64,000 nt of DNA, taken from assembly GCA_963576565.1 (NCBI GenBank), contig OY755038.1, positions 181,993,452-182,057,451 on the forward strand. The letters are read 5' to 3'. Under the pieces are notes generated by a model that saw nothing but the letters and a program-made list of their open reading frames with translations, had not been told where the DNA came from and ran no database searches. Below are positions 47,163 through 57,984 of this stretch, in pieces. The first letter of the stretch is position 1, and every line of letters starts with the position of its first letter. Position numbers and translations under genes: made by a program. The DNA comes from Aspidapion aeneum (lineage: Eukaryota > Arthropoda > Insecta > Coleoptera > Brentidae).

Positions 47163-47684
47163 GTTTCTAAAATAATAATTGTAAAAAGAATCATGTCAAC
47201 ATAAGAAAGTCAACTATTTTTTTTTTAATCGAGTTTTTAGAATACATCCACCCTACTTTTTTTACGGGAGTCATAGGAAAGCCCCTCTTATTTAAAAACG
47301 AAAACCAAATTTAGATTGGGTTGGTAGTTTCCGAGGTACATTCCAGCGTATAGCCTTAAACATTTGAATGGGACTATCTGCAGAAAATTTTGGATTTTTG
47401 TTTTTGATCTACTAGACAGAGTCGCCGTCGGTTTGAATCAATTTCTGTAAAAAAACCACAAAATTAACATCCCTCATCGCACCCAGATACTGTAAAGACG
47501 AGAAAACCGACCTTGTGTTTAAAAAAAAAAACAGTTTTTTAATTTTCAGTTTTTGATCTATATCTCGAAAAAAAGACATGCGAGAGCAAAATCTGTATTA
47601 CTTTTAATTAATTTGCTAAATCTTATCAAGCGATTAAATACAAAACAAAAAATTAAAATCGAATCCATATTTTATTATTTATTG
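47163..47684. other. No recognisable feature
   Basis: AT-rich, with no repeats shared with other parts that I can see, and no gene. Confidence 0.4.
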
Positions 47685-47843
47685 AGCCGCGCCCCACCCC
47701 CCTCAAAACCTAAGATTTTTTTAGGTATTTTCCACATATTTCATAAATAAAACGATAAAATAGCACAAAATACGACATCATGAGGCCTCCCCCCGAACCG
47801 AACCGAACCCCCTTCCAAGAAAAATTCCTAGGTGCGCCACTGG
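47685..47843. mobile_element. hAT-like miniature element, copy 2
   Basis: Matches 13195-13346: GATTTTTTTAGGTATTTTCC, CATATTTCATAAAT, a CATCATGAGGCC phrase and the end CCTAGGTGCGCCACTG. The left inverted repeat is lost or replaced by GAGCCGCGCCCC. Confidence 0.6.
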
Positions 47844-47883
47844 GTATATATATATTTTGTTTTGTTTTTTAAATATAGGGTGT

Positions 47884-48592
47884 TGGGGCTCCCTGGTGGT
47901 CCAGAAAGGAGATTTGTCTGGAATTTAACGGTGTCAGGCGTGGACTGTAATTTTAAGGGAATAAGGTCATAGGCTAAGCTGGTACAAGGGATTCTGAAAT
48001 GGTCTAGTTTACCTTCTAGGTTAGTGTAGCAATAAACAAATGTATGTAAGGTAAAAATAATGCATTTTCACTTACCATTTTTATACAGGAAGCGGAACTC
48101 ATGGGAGGACACGCTGTTTAACCGTAGTTTTTGCACCCCACATGCCTGTGGTAGGAGAGTCGCTAACACGCGTGTATTATCGTTCGAAGGCGAAACGGTT
48201 CTCTATGTTGCTGCAGCAGGTATCGCTGCTGCGTTCATTCTCCCACATGGCGCCCAGTGGCGTCGTTAATCCATAGGCGTAGGAGAAAAGGAATAAGTAG
48301 GAAGGAATGAGATTACGAAGGTCCATATTAAAGGAACTAGGAACCTTAGTAATTCAAAATGCATTTTATGTAAAGTAAATTAATTATAGCAAATTGTAAT
48401 ATTTGCCTCTAAAACCGCGGGAGTTTCAAATGCAAATAACCCAGTAATTTTAAGTACTTAATTAGTTAATTAATACTAAATAAACAAAAAATAGAAAATG
48501 CTCTAGTAAATCACCAAATAGCCTAATTCGAACCAATTTGGTAAATTATAGTAAAAAGAACATATTTACAAAAAGGAAGGCGGGACGAACCA
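47884..48592 (-). repeat. 3' LTR of BEL/Pao element 2
   Basis: 709 bp. On the coding strand it begins TGGTTCGTCCCGCC and ends GAGCCCCA. A 69-codon frame on the plus strand inside it also occurs in the other LTR and is not a gene. Confidence 0.95.
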
Positions 48593-48609
48593 TTTCCCAC
48601 CCCCCTGAG
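48593..48609 (-). other. Polypurine tract of element 2
   Basis: CTCAGGGGGGTGGGAAA on the minus strand, directly abutting the 3' LTR. It is the expected primer for plus-strand DNA synthesis. Confidence 0.88.
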
Positions 48610-48634
48610 AATGCCCAGGGGCATTTCAGAGAGT

Positions 48635-51600
48635 TTAATTTGTAGGCAGGGCGCATAGTTTTACCAAAGGCCGTTTGTAGGTACCTTTAGTAGTCTTTAC
48701 AATAGCAACCCGTGGAACATTATCAGAACCTTTAATAAGGTCTTCAATGCGGCCTAGGGGCCAATCCAATGGAGTGGAATTTTCATCTTTGATCAGTACC
48801 ATAGTACCAATATCAATGGAAGCAAGAGGTTGGTGCCATTTGGCTCGCTGTTGCAAAGTGTGCAAATATTCGCGATGCCAGCGAATCCAAAAATCGCGGT
48901 GCATTCTTTGCAACAGTTGCCACCTGGACAGCCTGTTTAACGCAATATCGCAGTAGTTTGGATCGGGTATTGTACCTGGAGGCCTCAAATTTAAAAAATT
49001 ATTAGGAGTCAAGACCGCCAGATCAGTAGGATCGGTGCTTAAGGCACATAAAGGACGTGAGTTCATTATGGCTTCAACTTGGGTTAAAACCGTATTTAAT
49101 TCCTCATAGGTGAGTATTTGATTTCCAACTACCCTGTGAAGATGAGTCTTTAAAGATTTAATGTTTGATTCCCAAATGCCTCCCATGTGGGGAGCAGCAG
49201 GTGGGTTAAAAGACCAAACTATACCTTCCCCCTTCACGCAATCAGAAAAAATTTGTCGCAAGTATTTTTCAGAGGCCACGAAGTTGGTCCCGCAGTCTGA
49301 AGAGATCTTTGAGCATAGTCCTCTTCTAGCTATGAAGCGGCGCAGAGCAGCCAGAAAGGCTTCTGATGTCATATCAGAGACTAACTCTAAATGCACGGCT
49401 TTAACAGCGCAACAGATAAATAAACAGACATATGCTTTCATGGTTTTTGCACCTCTGGTCCGACCAAGAGTAATCGTGAACGGACCACAAAAATCTATAC
49501 CTACATTTTCGAACACCTTTGCTTCGGAAACTCTAAATTTCGGTAGGTTACCCATAGGGGGTTGAAGGGAGTTAGGTTTAGTTTTCCAGCAAGTATGGCA
49601 AGAACTTAAAACTTTTCTCACTACCCTTTTAGCAGACAATACCCAGAAGTTTTGCATTAGTAAAAAAGTTGTGGTCTGTATACCACAATGAAGATTGCTG
49701 CGATGCAAATCTAAAATCAGTAATTCAGTGAATTTTGCACTAGAAGGCAAAAGAATTGGAAATTTTTTATCGTATGATAAATTTGAATGGCAAAAACGGC
49801 CTCCAACACGAAGCAAATCGTAGCTTTCATTATGCAAAAATGGACATAATTTTTGAAAAGCTTTTGGAAGCTGTTTCTTATCTTTTAGTAATTCAATTTC
49901 TTTTTGGAAAGAAAAAGATTGTACGCATTTCGAAATAAAAAGTAAGCTTTTGTAGTAATCCTGATTTGTAAGGTAATCAGTAGCAAAATTGTATGAGGGA
50001 TTTTTAAACTTTTGTAACCCTCGCAAAAAGTAAGCAACTATTCTCTTAATTTTAAAAAGAGAACTGTATTTTTCAAACAAGTTGTTTACATAATATTCAA
50101 CTGTTTGTTCGCAAGTAAAAACGTTAAAAATATTTTTTCGCTGTTCTTCCAAAACTGCATTCCCATCGTAAGTAACTGTCATAAAATCCCAAGTATTTGT
50201 AGGTTGGTTTAGAAAAGAAGGCCCTTCTAACCAAAAATAAAATCTTTGTAAATCAGAGGGATACATTTCCCTAGTACCGCAGTCAGCAGGATTTTGTTCA
50301 GTAGGAACATAATGCCAAAACTCAGGGCTAATTCTTCCTTGTATATAGGCAGTTCTATTCGAAACAAATGTTTTAAATTTGTGAGGAGATCCCTGAATCC
50401 AAGATAAGGTCACTGTGCTATCAGTAAAAGCAAGAATTTTATCAAATTTAATTTTTTCCGAGAACGTTTCTAGTAAAAAATCCATTAATTTAGCCAACAA
50501 AACAGCTCCTAAAAGCTCTAGTCTTGGTAAAGTTAGTTTACGACGCAACGGTGCGACTCTAGATTTACTACAAACAAAAAAAACTTTAATGTTTCCATCA
50601 GAATAAAAAATTCGAATATAAGCGACAGCACAATAGGCCCGTTCTGAACTATCGCAAAATCCTACTAGCTGGATTTGACTAGCATTAGGCAAAATTATTT
50701 GACGAGGAATTTTAACAGAATGCAAAAACTTTAATTCATTTTTAAATTTTTCCCATTTAAAAACAATTTCCGGACTGACAGGGTCGTCCCAGTTTAAGTC
50801 TTCTGCCCAGCAGTATTGAACAATTAATTTTAAAATTAAAACTATTGGCGCCAAAAAAGACAGAGGGTCGTAAATGCGGGCCAAATTACTTAAAATTGTT
50901 CTTTTAGTGCATGTTTGGAGAGAACAGTCGAAAGTATAAAAAAATTCATCAGTATGAGGGTTCCAATTTAAACCGAGAATTTTCAAAGTTGAATTTTCAG
51001 CATCTAAATCGAGAGAAAGAGCCTTCATCGAAATGTGTGACTCAGGAAGATCGGATAGTAACTCGGGACAATTGCTCGCCCATTTACGCAATTCGAATCC
51101 ACCTCGGCTAAGTAGCTCGATTAATTGATTTTTCATCTCAGTGGCCTTAAAAAAGTCATCACTTCCCGAAATCACATCATCGACAAAAACTGCCTCCTCA
51201 ATGATTTTTGAGGCAAGAGGAAGGTCCTCATGCTCTCTAGCAAGTTGCAGCAAAGTTCTGATAGCCAAAAAGGGGCTACAAGAGACCCCGAATAAAACTC
51301 TATTTATTTCGAAGTCTTGAATAGGCTGGTTAGGATCAAACCTCCAAACTATTCTTTGAAAATTAGTTTGACTAGGGTCAACTAAAATCATCCTGTACAT
51401 TTGACGGATGTCGCAACAAAAGCAAAATTTATGCAAACGATAAAGTAATAAAATTTTTTGTAAGTCCCTTTGTAAAGGGGGCCCAGTATAAACAGCGTTG
51501 TTGAGCGAGATTTTGCCAGGGGCGTGCATGCTCGCATCAAAAACCACCCTCAGGGGGGTGCTAGTAGAATCTTTTTTAAACACCGCATGGTGTGCAATAT

Positions 51601-52456
51601 AAAAATGATTTGAAATTTCGGTCGGCAAAGGTGCAGAAACCGGTTGCATATGATTATTATCTAAATAATCTTGTAAAACAGAGCTGTAGGCAGCATAAAA
51701 ATCAGGGTTTTGTAGCAATTTCTTCTCAAGGGAGAAAAAACGACGTACGGCAATGGATCGAGTGTCGCCAAAATCTGGAGCAGTAACTTTAAATGGTAAA
51801 GATACAATATATCTCCCCTCCTCATTTTTTGAGGTAGTTTTCAAAAAATAATTTTCGCAAAACTCATCTTCGGGGTCAATGGCCTTGACATTAGGTATGT
51901 CATCTATTTGCCAAAATCGTTGTAGATTTTTATCTAAATTGACAAAAGAATCGTTCATTGACGTAGTAAAAAATGTTTTAATTTGATTTGTAGTTGAAGG
52001 TGAAAGTGAAAGATTGCCCATTATTCCCCAACCAAAAATAGTATTAATGCAGACGGGGTTGTTGGGTCCCGTAGACAAACGACCATCTAGCAAAATGTAA
52101 GGGTACACATCGCCGCCCAACAATAAATCAATTTTATCGCTTTTATTAAAGCCTGGGTCAGCTAGTGCTAAGTTGGCGAGAAAAGGAAAACCTTTAATCG
52201 AAAATGAGGAATGAGGTAAATCACTACAAATTTTATCGAGTATTATCGCATCAAAATTAAAAACAAAATTATTATCACGCAAAGAGGATATATTGCAATT
52301 AATTCCAGATTTTGCCGAAGTTGTCATTCGATCTAAGCTTTGTAGAGTCATGGCGATATTAAATTTAGGAAGGCCCAAACTATCAGCACATGACTTAGAT
52401 ATAAATGAAGATTGAGCACCAGAGTCACAGATGAGATGGCGCGCACTGTGTGCCAA
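48635..52456 (-). CDS. pol: BEL/Pao pol: protease, RT, RNase H, integrase
   Basis: Intact 1273-codon frame. Aspartic protease DSG at residues 11-13; RT from about 290 with LRVVFDAS and FVDD (424-427); RNase H acids D602 (GFCDSS), E647 and D679, followed by NPADCGTR (722-729); integrase zinc motif H918, H923, C953, C956 and catalytic D988 (GIDFCGPF), D1054 (SSDCGTNF), E1096 (IWESNIK); C-terminal domain from NRLSRWQLLQ (1174) to the end, KLCALPTN. The start is not native: the protein should be fused to gag, and a one-base shift near 52440 separates it from LLCTALIQIQD in the upstream frame. The cleaved products copy RNA and insert the DNA into chromosomes. All catalytic residues I checked are present. 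Confidence 0.95.
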   Translation of the reverse strand: MAHSARHLICDSGAQSSFISKSCADSLGLPKFNIAMTLQSLDRMTTSAKSGINCNISSLRDNNFVFNFDAIILDKICSDLPHSSFSIKGFPFLANLALADPGFNKSDKIDLLLGGDVYPYILLDGRLSTGPNNPVCINTIFGWGIMGNLSLSPSTTNQIKTFFTTSMNDSFVNLDKNLQRFWQIDDIPNVKAIDPEDEFCENYFLKTTSKNEEGRYIVSLPFKVTAPDFGDTRSIAVRRFFSLEKKLLQNPDFYAAYSSVLQDYLDNNHMQPVSAPLPTEISNHFYIAHHAVFKKDSTSTPLRVVFDASMHAPGKISLNNAVYTGPPLQRDLQKILLLYRLHKFCFCCDIRQMYRMILVDPSQTNFQRIVWRFDPNQPIQDFEINRVLFGVSCSPFLAIRTLLQLAREHEDLPLASKIIEEAVFVDDVISGSDDFFKATEMKNQLIELLSRGGFELRKWASNCPELLSDLPESHISMKALSLDLDAENSTLKILGLNWNPHTDEFFYTFDCSLQTCTKRTILSNLARIYDPLSFLAPIVLILKLIVQYCWAEDLNWDDPVSPEIVFKWEKFKNELKFLHSVKIPRQIILPNASQIQLVGFCDSSERAYCAVAYIRIFYSDGNIKVFFVCSKSRVAPLRRKLTLPRLELLGAVLLAKLMDFLLETFSEKIKFDKILAFTDSTVTLSWIQGSPHKFKTFVSNRTAYIQGRISPEFWHYVPTEQNPADCGTREMYPSDLQRFYFWLEGPSFLNQPTNTWDFMTVTYDGNAVLEEQRKNIFNVFTCEQTVEYYVNNLFEKYSSLFKIKRIVAYFLRGLQKFKNPSYNFATDYLTNQDYYKSLLFISKCVQSFSFQKEIELLKDKKQLPKAFQKLCPFLHNESYDLLRVGGRFCHSNLSYDKKFPILLPSSAKFTELLILDLHRSNLHCGIQTTTFLLMQNFWVLSAKRVVRKVLSSCHTCWKTKPNSLQPPMGNLPKFRVSEAKVFENVGIDFCGPFTITLGRTRGAKTMKAYVCLFICCAVKAVHLELVSDMTSEAFLAALRRFIARRGLCSKISSDCGTNFVASEKYLRQIFSDCVKGEGIVWSFNPPAAPHMGGIWESNIKSLKTHLHRVVGNQILTYEELNTVLTQVEAIMNSRPLCALSTDPTDLAVLTPNNFLNLRPPGTIPDPNYCDIALNRLSRWQLLQRMHRDFWIRWHREYLHTLQQRAKWHQPLASIDIGTMVLIKDENSTPLDWPLGRIEDLIKGSDNVPRVAIVKTTKGTYKRPLVKLCALPTN

Positions 52457-52540
52457 TTTTGAAAAACATCCTGTATTTGTATTAAAGCGGTACAGAGAAG
52501 TACTTCGCGATCATTTAAAGACATACCAGTAACAATGGTG
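52457..52540 (-). pseudogene. pol: N-terminal protease segment, frameshifted from pol
   Basis: LLCTALIQIQDVFQNWHTVR lies in one frame and the active site DSGAQ begins in another, with the switch at about 52440. The normal protein would read continuously across this point. One missing or extra base explains it. Confidence 0.7.
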
Positions 52541-53925
52541 TTAGTGGTTCTATTAAATTCGGTAGCCACGGGGCTCCTCGGGGGTTGCACTGCAGAAGTA
52601 GAGGGCTACTCGCAGAAATAGGTGTAGAATTAATAGGAAAAAAATGTAAGAGACTGTGATGAAATTGGCCACAATGTAAACATCTTTTTTCTGATTTGCA
52701 TTGCTGGGGTAAATTATGCTTTGAGGCCAAACAGTTGACACACGCTTTATGTTGTTTAACAATCTCAAAACGTTGCTGGGGAGTTTTCGCCAAAAAATTA
52801 GGACATCTGTATATTATATGATCGCCACTTTTACAGAGAAAACAAAAATTTTGAGGGTTTGGAGTATTATTTAAGCCACTTTGGCCATTTGAGACTGGGA
52901 GGCATTTTTGGAGGCTCTCTGAGTATTAGCAAACAAAGCAGATCGATTTTGAAACTTTGCTTGATTTTTCTGACTTGAAATTGACAAATCTTTATTTTTT
53001 AAGTAATCTTGAGTTTGTTGTATTTGTTCCAACGCAATGCAATGGCTAGAAACAAAAGCACGAATTTTATCATAAGAGGGGATCTCATTGGAGCAATAAT
53101 TTTGCTCAAATGCCTTGCGCGTGGTTGGGTCCAACCTATCCAAGAGCATTTGTGCCATAATATAATCCCAAAACTCCGTTTTAAAACCCATGACTTTTAA
53201 AGCACTTAAGTTTTTCGAAAAACAATCAAGCAAATTCCTCAAATTCGTAGCATTCTCTTTAGTAAGAGGAGAGAAGCCTTCAATTGCCTTCCAGTGAAGG
53301 TAAGCTTGTAATCGTTTATTTGTATACCTATCCACCAAGGTGTGGTAGGCATTTAAATAATTTTCAGCAAGGATAGGAATGTCAGAAATGACATCCAGGG
53401 CAGGGCCCTTTAAATTAGAAAAAAGCAAATTGAATTTTTCAAAGTTTCCCAGCGACCTATTATTGTGCACGGTAGCATTAAAGGCTTGCAAAAAGGTTGG
53501 AAACTCCTTAAATTCCCTTGAAAAAGAGGTATTTTATCCTAGGCAGTAAACCATGCTGGTTTGTGGAGGCACAGGGACTGCCCATGGATTTATCGTACTG
53601 CTCAAAAGCCCTCCATCTTCAAAGGGTAGTTCGAAAAGTTCGTAAAATATAGTGGAAATCTCGTCACAGCGTTTGCAAAAGTCCATAGACACTTTGGTTT
53701 CTACTACTAAGCGATCCTCATCAGAGGCTACCAACGTCAACAAAGTATTATGGTGCTTTTCAAAATCTTTTTTGATTTTTGACAATGTCCGAAATTTGAC
53801 TTTAAAGCCGCTGTGATAGGTAGGGTCATTTTTGCGAGGGTCGCGGATTCAATGATCAAATTTAGCTGTGAAATCGCACTATAGCGCAAGGCTTTAGCCT
53901 TTAAAATTTTATCCGAACTAGACAT
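52541..53925 (-). pseudogene. gag: BEL/Pao gag of element 2, several one-base frameshifts
   Basis: Start ATG at 53925 (MSSSDKILKAKALRYSAIS), soon after the leader. The frame switches near 53790, again twice between 53545 and 53490, and near 52870. The central 206-codon piece (53491-52871) is a DUF1759-type segment: FNLLFSNLKGPALDVISDIP and YTNKRLQAYLHWKAI. It is followed by a knuckle CFLCKSGDHIIYRC with CX2CX4HX4C spacing, then CVNCLASKHNLPQQC and CLHCGQFHHSLLH. Few in-frame stops occur other than those caused by shifts, unlike ordinary decay. Gag forms the particle and binds RNA. Confidence 0.85.
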
Positions 53926-54920
53926 GATTTAAAAAAAAATCCAAAAAATAATTGACAAAAATTAGGTAAACTGAAAAAAAATCAAAATTTGGACACCCTG
54001 TATAAATATTAATGTCCTACGTTTAATTACAATAATCAAACTATAAGCGCACAAAAGTAAAGAAAATACCCGATGCAAACTAATGATAACAAAAAAACTT
54101 GTGTATAAGTTTTTTTATCTTCGCCTCGCGAATTCAAATAAGTAGGTACCTACTATGTATTAAATTTAAAAATAAATACCTACAAATCAAAAGCATTTAA
54201 TTTGGTAAAACTATTTATCTGCCTTTACACGAAAACAAATTCTCAAGTTAAGAATTAAATTTCCTTCAAAATTTATTATGCACGCAAAAAATGGATACAA
54301 TCATAGCCATTTGCAGACAGATATTATAATAGTAAATTAGAAATAGATATATTCATAGCAATTTTTACGCAAAAACGAATATAGTAAAGCATCCGCAATC
54401 GGATATAGTCATAGCAATTTGCAATAAGCAAAAATGAATATGGCAATTTGGAGATTTTTTTTCGAGCAAATTGGATATAATTATAGCAATCCACAAATGT
54501 GAAGGCACAACGGCTAAAATAATAGCACTTTGCAGACACTATTTTAAACTATTTCCAGTGACAAACAAAAAAACACCCAAATTCCATACGGTTTTTTTTT
54601 TTTTACAAAAAGAAACGAAAAAACTTGATTTATTCGAAACAAAAAAAGCATAGTAGTTTACAGATTTTATCTGTGTTTGGTTTTTCGCATGAAAAGGCTA
54701 AATTTATTGTTAAAAATATTTAATTTTTACACAAAAAAAAATCGCAAAATGTATTTTAGAAACCTAGGGGTTTTCTAAAGTAGGCATGTAAGAAAAACAA
54801 GGGTTTTTTCTTGCATTTGAAACCAGTAAAAAAGGCATTTAGGAAAAACAAGGGTTTTTCTTGCATTTGAAACCAGTAAAAAAAAAACTAACCTAAAAAG
54901 GCAAAAAAACGATTCCAGAA
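53926..54920 (-). other. Untranslated leader of element 2
   Basis: AT-rich. Near the primer site it has two near-identical units of about 65 bp (about 54785-54885) with CAAGGGTTTTTCTTGCATTTG and GAAACCAGTAAAAAA-type sequence. GGACACCCTGTATA at 53991 looks like the end of a TACAGGGTGTCC-type element. Several GCAATTTGC / GGATATAG phrases recur at 54300-54490. Confidence 0.7.
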
Positions 54921-54938
54921 ATCCGGCTCGAAGGACCA
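54921..54938 (-). other. tRNA-Tyr primer-binding site
   Basis: On the minus strand TGGTCCTTCGAGCCGGAT, five bases after the 5' LTR. It is complementary to the CCA-terminated 3' end of animal tRNA-Tyr (…CCGGCTCGAAGGA-CCA). It primes minus-strand DNA synthesis. Confidence 0.85.
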
Positions 54939-54943
54939 AAAAA

Positions 54944-55650
54944 TGGGGCTCCCTGGTGGTCCAGAAAGGAGATTTGTCTGGAATTAACGGTGTCAGGCGT
55001 GGACTGTAATTTTAAGGAATAAGGTCATAGGCTAAGCTGGTACAAGGGATTCTGAAATGGTCTAGTTTACCTTCTAGGTTAGTGTAGCAAATAAACAAAT
55101 GTATGTAAGGTAAAAATAATGCATTTTCACTTACCATTTTTATACAGGAAGCGGAACTCATGGGAGGACACGCTGTTTAACCGTAGTTTTTGCACCCCAC
55201 ATGCCTGTGGTAGGAGAGTCGCTAACACGCGTGTATTATCGTTCGAAGGCGAAACGGTTCTCTATGTTGCTGCAGCAGGTATCGCTGCTGCGTTCATTCT
55301 CCCACATGGCGCCCAGTGGCGTCGTTAATCCATAGGCGTAGGAGAAAAGGAATAAGTAGGAAGGAATGAGATTACGAAGGTCCATATTAAAGGAACTAGG
55401 AACCTTAGTAATCAAAATGCATTTTATGTAAAGTAAATTAATTATAGCAAATTGTAATATTTGCCTCTAAAACCGCGGGAGTTTCAAATGCAAATAACCC
55501 AGTAATTTTAAGTACTTAATTAGTTAATTAATACTAAATAAACAAAAAATAGAAAATGCTCTAGTAAATCACCAAATAGCCTAATTCGAACCAATTTGGT
55601 AAATTATAGTAAAAAGAACATATTTACAAAAAGGAAGGCGGGACGAACCA
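54944..55650 (-). repeat. 5' LTR of BEL/Pao element 2
   Basis: 707 bp, identical to 47884-48592 apart from four single-base length differences (AATTTAACGG/AATTAACGG, AAGGGAATAA/AAGGAATAA, GCAATAAAC/GCAAATAAAC, GTAATTCAA/GTAATCAA). Being upstream on the coding strand, it should hold the promoter. Confidence 0.95.
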
Positions 55651-55655
55651 GGTGT

Positions 55656-56144
55656 CAAAATAAAAAATATTTTTTTAATAACTTTCTTAAAAATGCAACA
55701 GACAATTGACATTTTTTGGAATTCGGCATTACAATAAAGATAATAATTATTTAAAAAAAAATAATTCTTAAATCTGTTTTTTTTTTTCATAACATAACAA
55801 ATATGTTACAAAATATATTGCCAATATTACTATTCTTCATATTATTTAAGGTGCCTTTAGATATTAATGTAGGCGCCAAAGGTAGTAGATTATGGTAAAT
55901 ATGAGGACCAAAGTTTGACCATGGTTTCTAGCTGAGAATAGGTCACAGGTTAACGGTCTTGATGTTACCAAGCCAGTTTTTGGTAAAATTTTTTTATCCT
56001 CCCCAAGTTAATGCTCTAGAGCCACAATGACACATAAATGCATAAAAAATGTGTAAAATCTAACATAAATTATATTAGTTTTTTAAATTTTAGCTGCAAA
56101 ACCTTCAAAAACCCCCTAGACCCCCAAAACCTAAAATATTTAGG
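55656..56144. other. No recognisable gene
   Basis: AT-rich. With element 2 removed, the junction reads ...TATAGGGTGTCAAAAT..., so this side starts with part of a TAYAGGGTGT-type element end. Confidence 0.45.
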
Positions 56145-57691
56145 GTTTTCCAAATTTTCTCAAAAAATAAACCCTCCGAGTTTCATGGACTTCCATAAAG
56201 TAGTAAAGTAGTTACGAAATTAAAAAAAAAAAACGTCTCAATTGCCACTCACTCACTCACTCTTTCACTCACGTATAGATCATCAAAATTCTACTGTAAG
56301 ACATGCTACAAAGCTGAATTTTGACAGACTGGTTGAAATTATGACCAAACCATTCGAAAAAATAAAAAAACCCCATAATTCTAATTTATTCCCTTCCCGG
56401 TACATGAAAAGTTATGTAAAAGTAGAATTGTTCATTTCAAGAAGCGCTAGACAGCTGGGATTTGGCAGACTGATAGGAAATATGATAAAACTATAGGAAA
56501 AAATTTAAAAACCCCAAAATTTTAAATAATTTTCCTTCCAGAAATGCTAGAGAGCTGAGCTTCGAAAGGCTGATAGGCTAGAATAAAACCTTGTGAAAAA
56601 ATTAATCATAACAAAATTATTTCATGTAAAAAAAAGGCAAGTACGCGAAAATGGCATTTCGTAAAAAGAATTGAGATAAAAGTAAAGCCAAGTTTTCCAA
56701 TACAAATTTCAAAATGAAAGGTTCTTACTAGTTTGGAAATGTTTTTTTAAACTTTGCTATTGCAGCCAAACTTGAATTTAGCACTGTGCCTAAGAGTCAT
56801 TCACAGCCGTAATAGCCAAGTTTAGAAAAACATTTCCAAACTAGTAAGAACCTTTCATTTTGAAATTTGTGTTGGAGAACTTGGCTTTACTTTTATCTCA
56901 ATTTTTTTTACGGAATGCTATTTTCGCGTACTTGGCTTTTTTTTTAAATATTTTCGTTATGATTTCACTTTAAATTACAAAAATGAAAGGAATTGGATAA
57001 TATTTAATTTTTAAAGTAGTAAAATATGCGGAATATTGTTTAAAACTTTTGCAATGTCTTACTTAAAATTTTGAGGTTTTTTAATTTGTTCCCATGGTTT
57101 TATCATAGTTCCTATCAGCCTTCCAAAGCTCAGCTCTCTAGCGTTTCTGAAAGTGGACAGTGTTACTTTTATATAATTTTGCATGTATAGAGGAGGAAAG
57201 TAAATTAAAATTTTCGTGTTTTTAAATTGTTTTTTATAGTTTTATCATAGTTCCTATCAGTCTGCCAAAGCTCAGCTACCTAGCATTTCTGGAAGTGGGC
57301 AATGTTACTTTTAAATAATTTTACATGTATAGAGGAGGGGAGTAAATTAGATTTTTGGGGCTTTTTCCAGGGGTTTAGTCATAATTTCTATCAGTCTGCC
57401 CAATTTCATCTTTGTAGCATGTCTGGAAGTACAGTAGAATTTTTGATGATCTATACATAAGTGAGTGGCAATTTCGACGTTTTTTGAATTTTCGTAACTA
57501 CTTTACTGCTTTAGGGAAGTCCATGAAACTTGAAGGGGTTGTTAGCTCTATGAAGGTCTATGACTGTGCAAAGTTTGAGATTTGTAGCTCATTCCGAAGA
57601 ACAGTTTTAGATAGGTCAAATATGGGCTGAAATGTTTCAAGAAAAGATGGTACGGCAGCGCGAACTTGGCGAGGCACTGCCGCGCCCTCAG
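56145..57691. mobile_element. Foldback-like element, copy 3 (both arms)
   Basis: Left arm inverted (56145-56600: CATGGACTTCCATAAAGTAG, CACTCACTCACTC, GACATGCTACAAAGCTGAA), central palindrome (56620-56960) and right arm in forward orientation (57060-57691) ending GCACTGCCGCGCCCTCAG. This copy shows that the family is a large inverted repeat, though its left end is cut before the terminal block. Confidence 0.8.
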
Positions 57692-57965
57692 AAAAACCTC
57701 AAAAGTTTTAATAAGGCATTGAAAAAGTTTATTAGCTTACGAAATAAAAAAGTTTTGAACAATATTCCGCATGTTTTACTACTTTAAAACTTAAATATTA
57801 TCCAAATCCTTTAAAAAAGAAATAAAAACATTTCATGTAAAAAAAGCCAAGTACGCAAAAATATCATTCGGTTAAAAGAATTGAAATAAAAGTGAAGCCA
57901 AGTTATCTAATACAAATTTCAAAATGAAAGGTTCTTACTAGTTTGGAAATGTTTTTTTAAACTTG
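57692..57965 (-). mobile_element. Foldback-like element fragment, copy 4
   Basis: Immediately after copy 3 the arm begins again inverted (ACCTCAAAAGTTTTAATAAG, GAACAATATTCCGCATGTTT, AAAAGCCAAGTACGC) and stops at CTTGGCTTGAG. Copies 3 and 4 are thus joined end to end. Confidence 0.7.
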
Positions 57966-57984
57966 GCTTGAGAAAAATGGGAAA

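Larger units (their letters stand above)
47884..55650 (-). mobile_element. BEL/Pao LTR retrotransposon, element 2 (young)
   Basis: 7,767 bp in minus orientation: 5' LTR 54944-55650, primer site 54921-54938, gag about 53925-52540, pol 52456-48635, polypurine tract 48593-48609 and 3' LTR 47884-48592. A perfect GGTGT target duplication flanks it (47879-47883 and 55651-55655), the 5-bp size usual for BEL/Pao. LTRs read TGGTTCG...GCCCCA on the coding strand and differ only by four one-base indels in my comparison. The long pol frame is intact. Confidence 0.96.

Noticed and set aside
48060..48269. 69-codon frame repeated at 55119-55328
   Set aside because: The two are the same stretch of the two LTRs on the non-coding strand; duplication follows from LTR structure and there is no domain.
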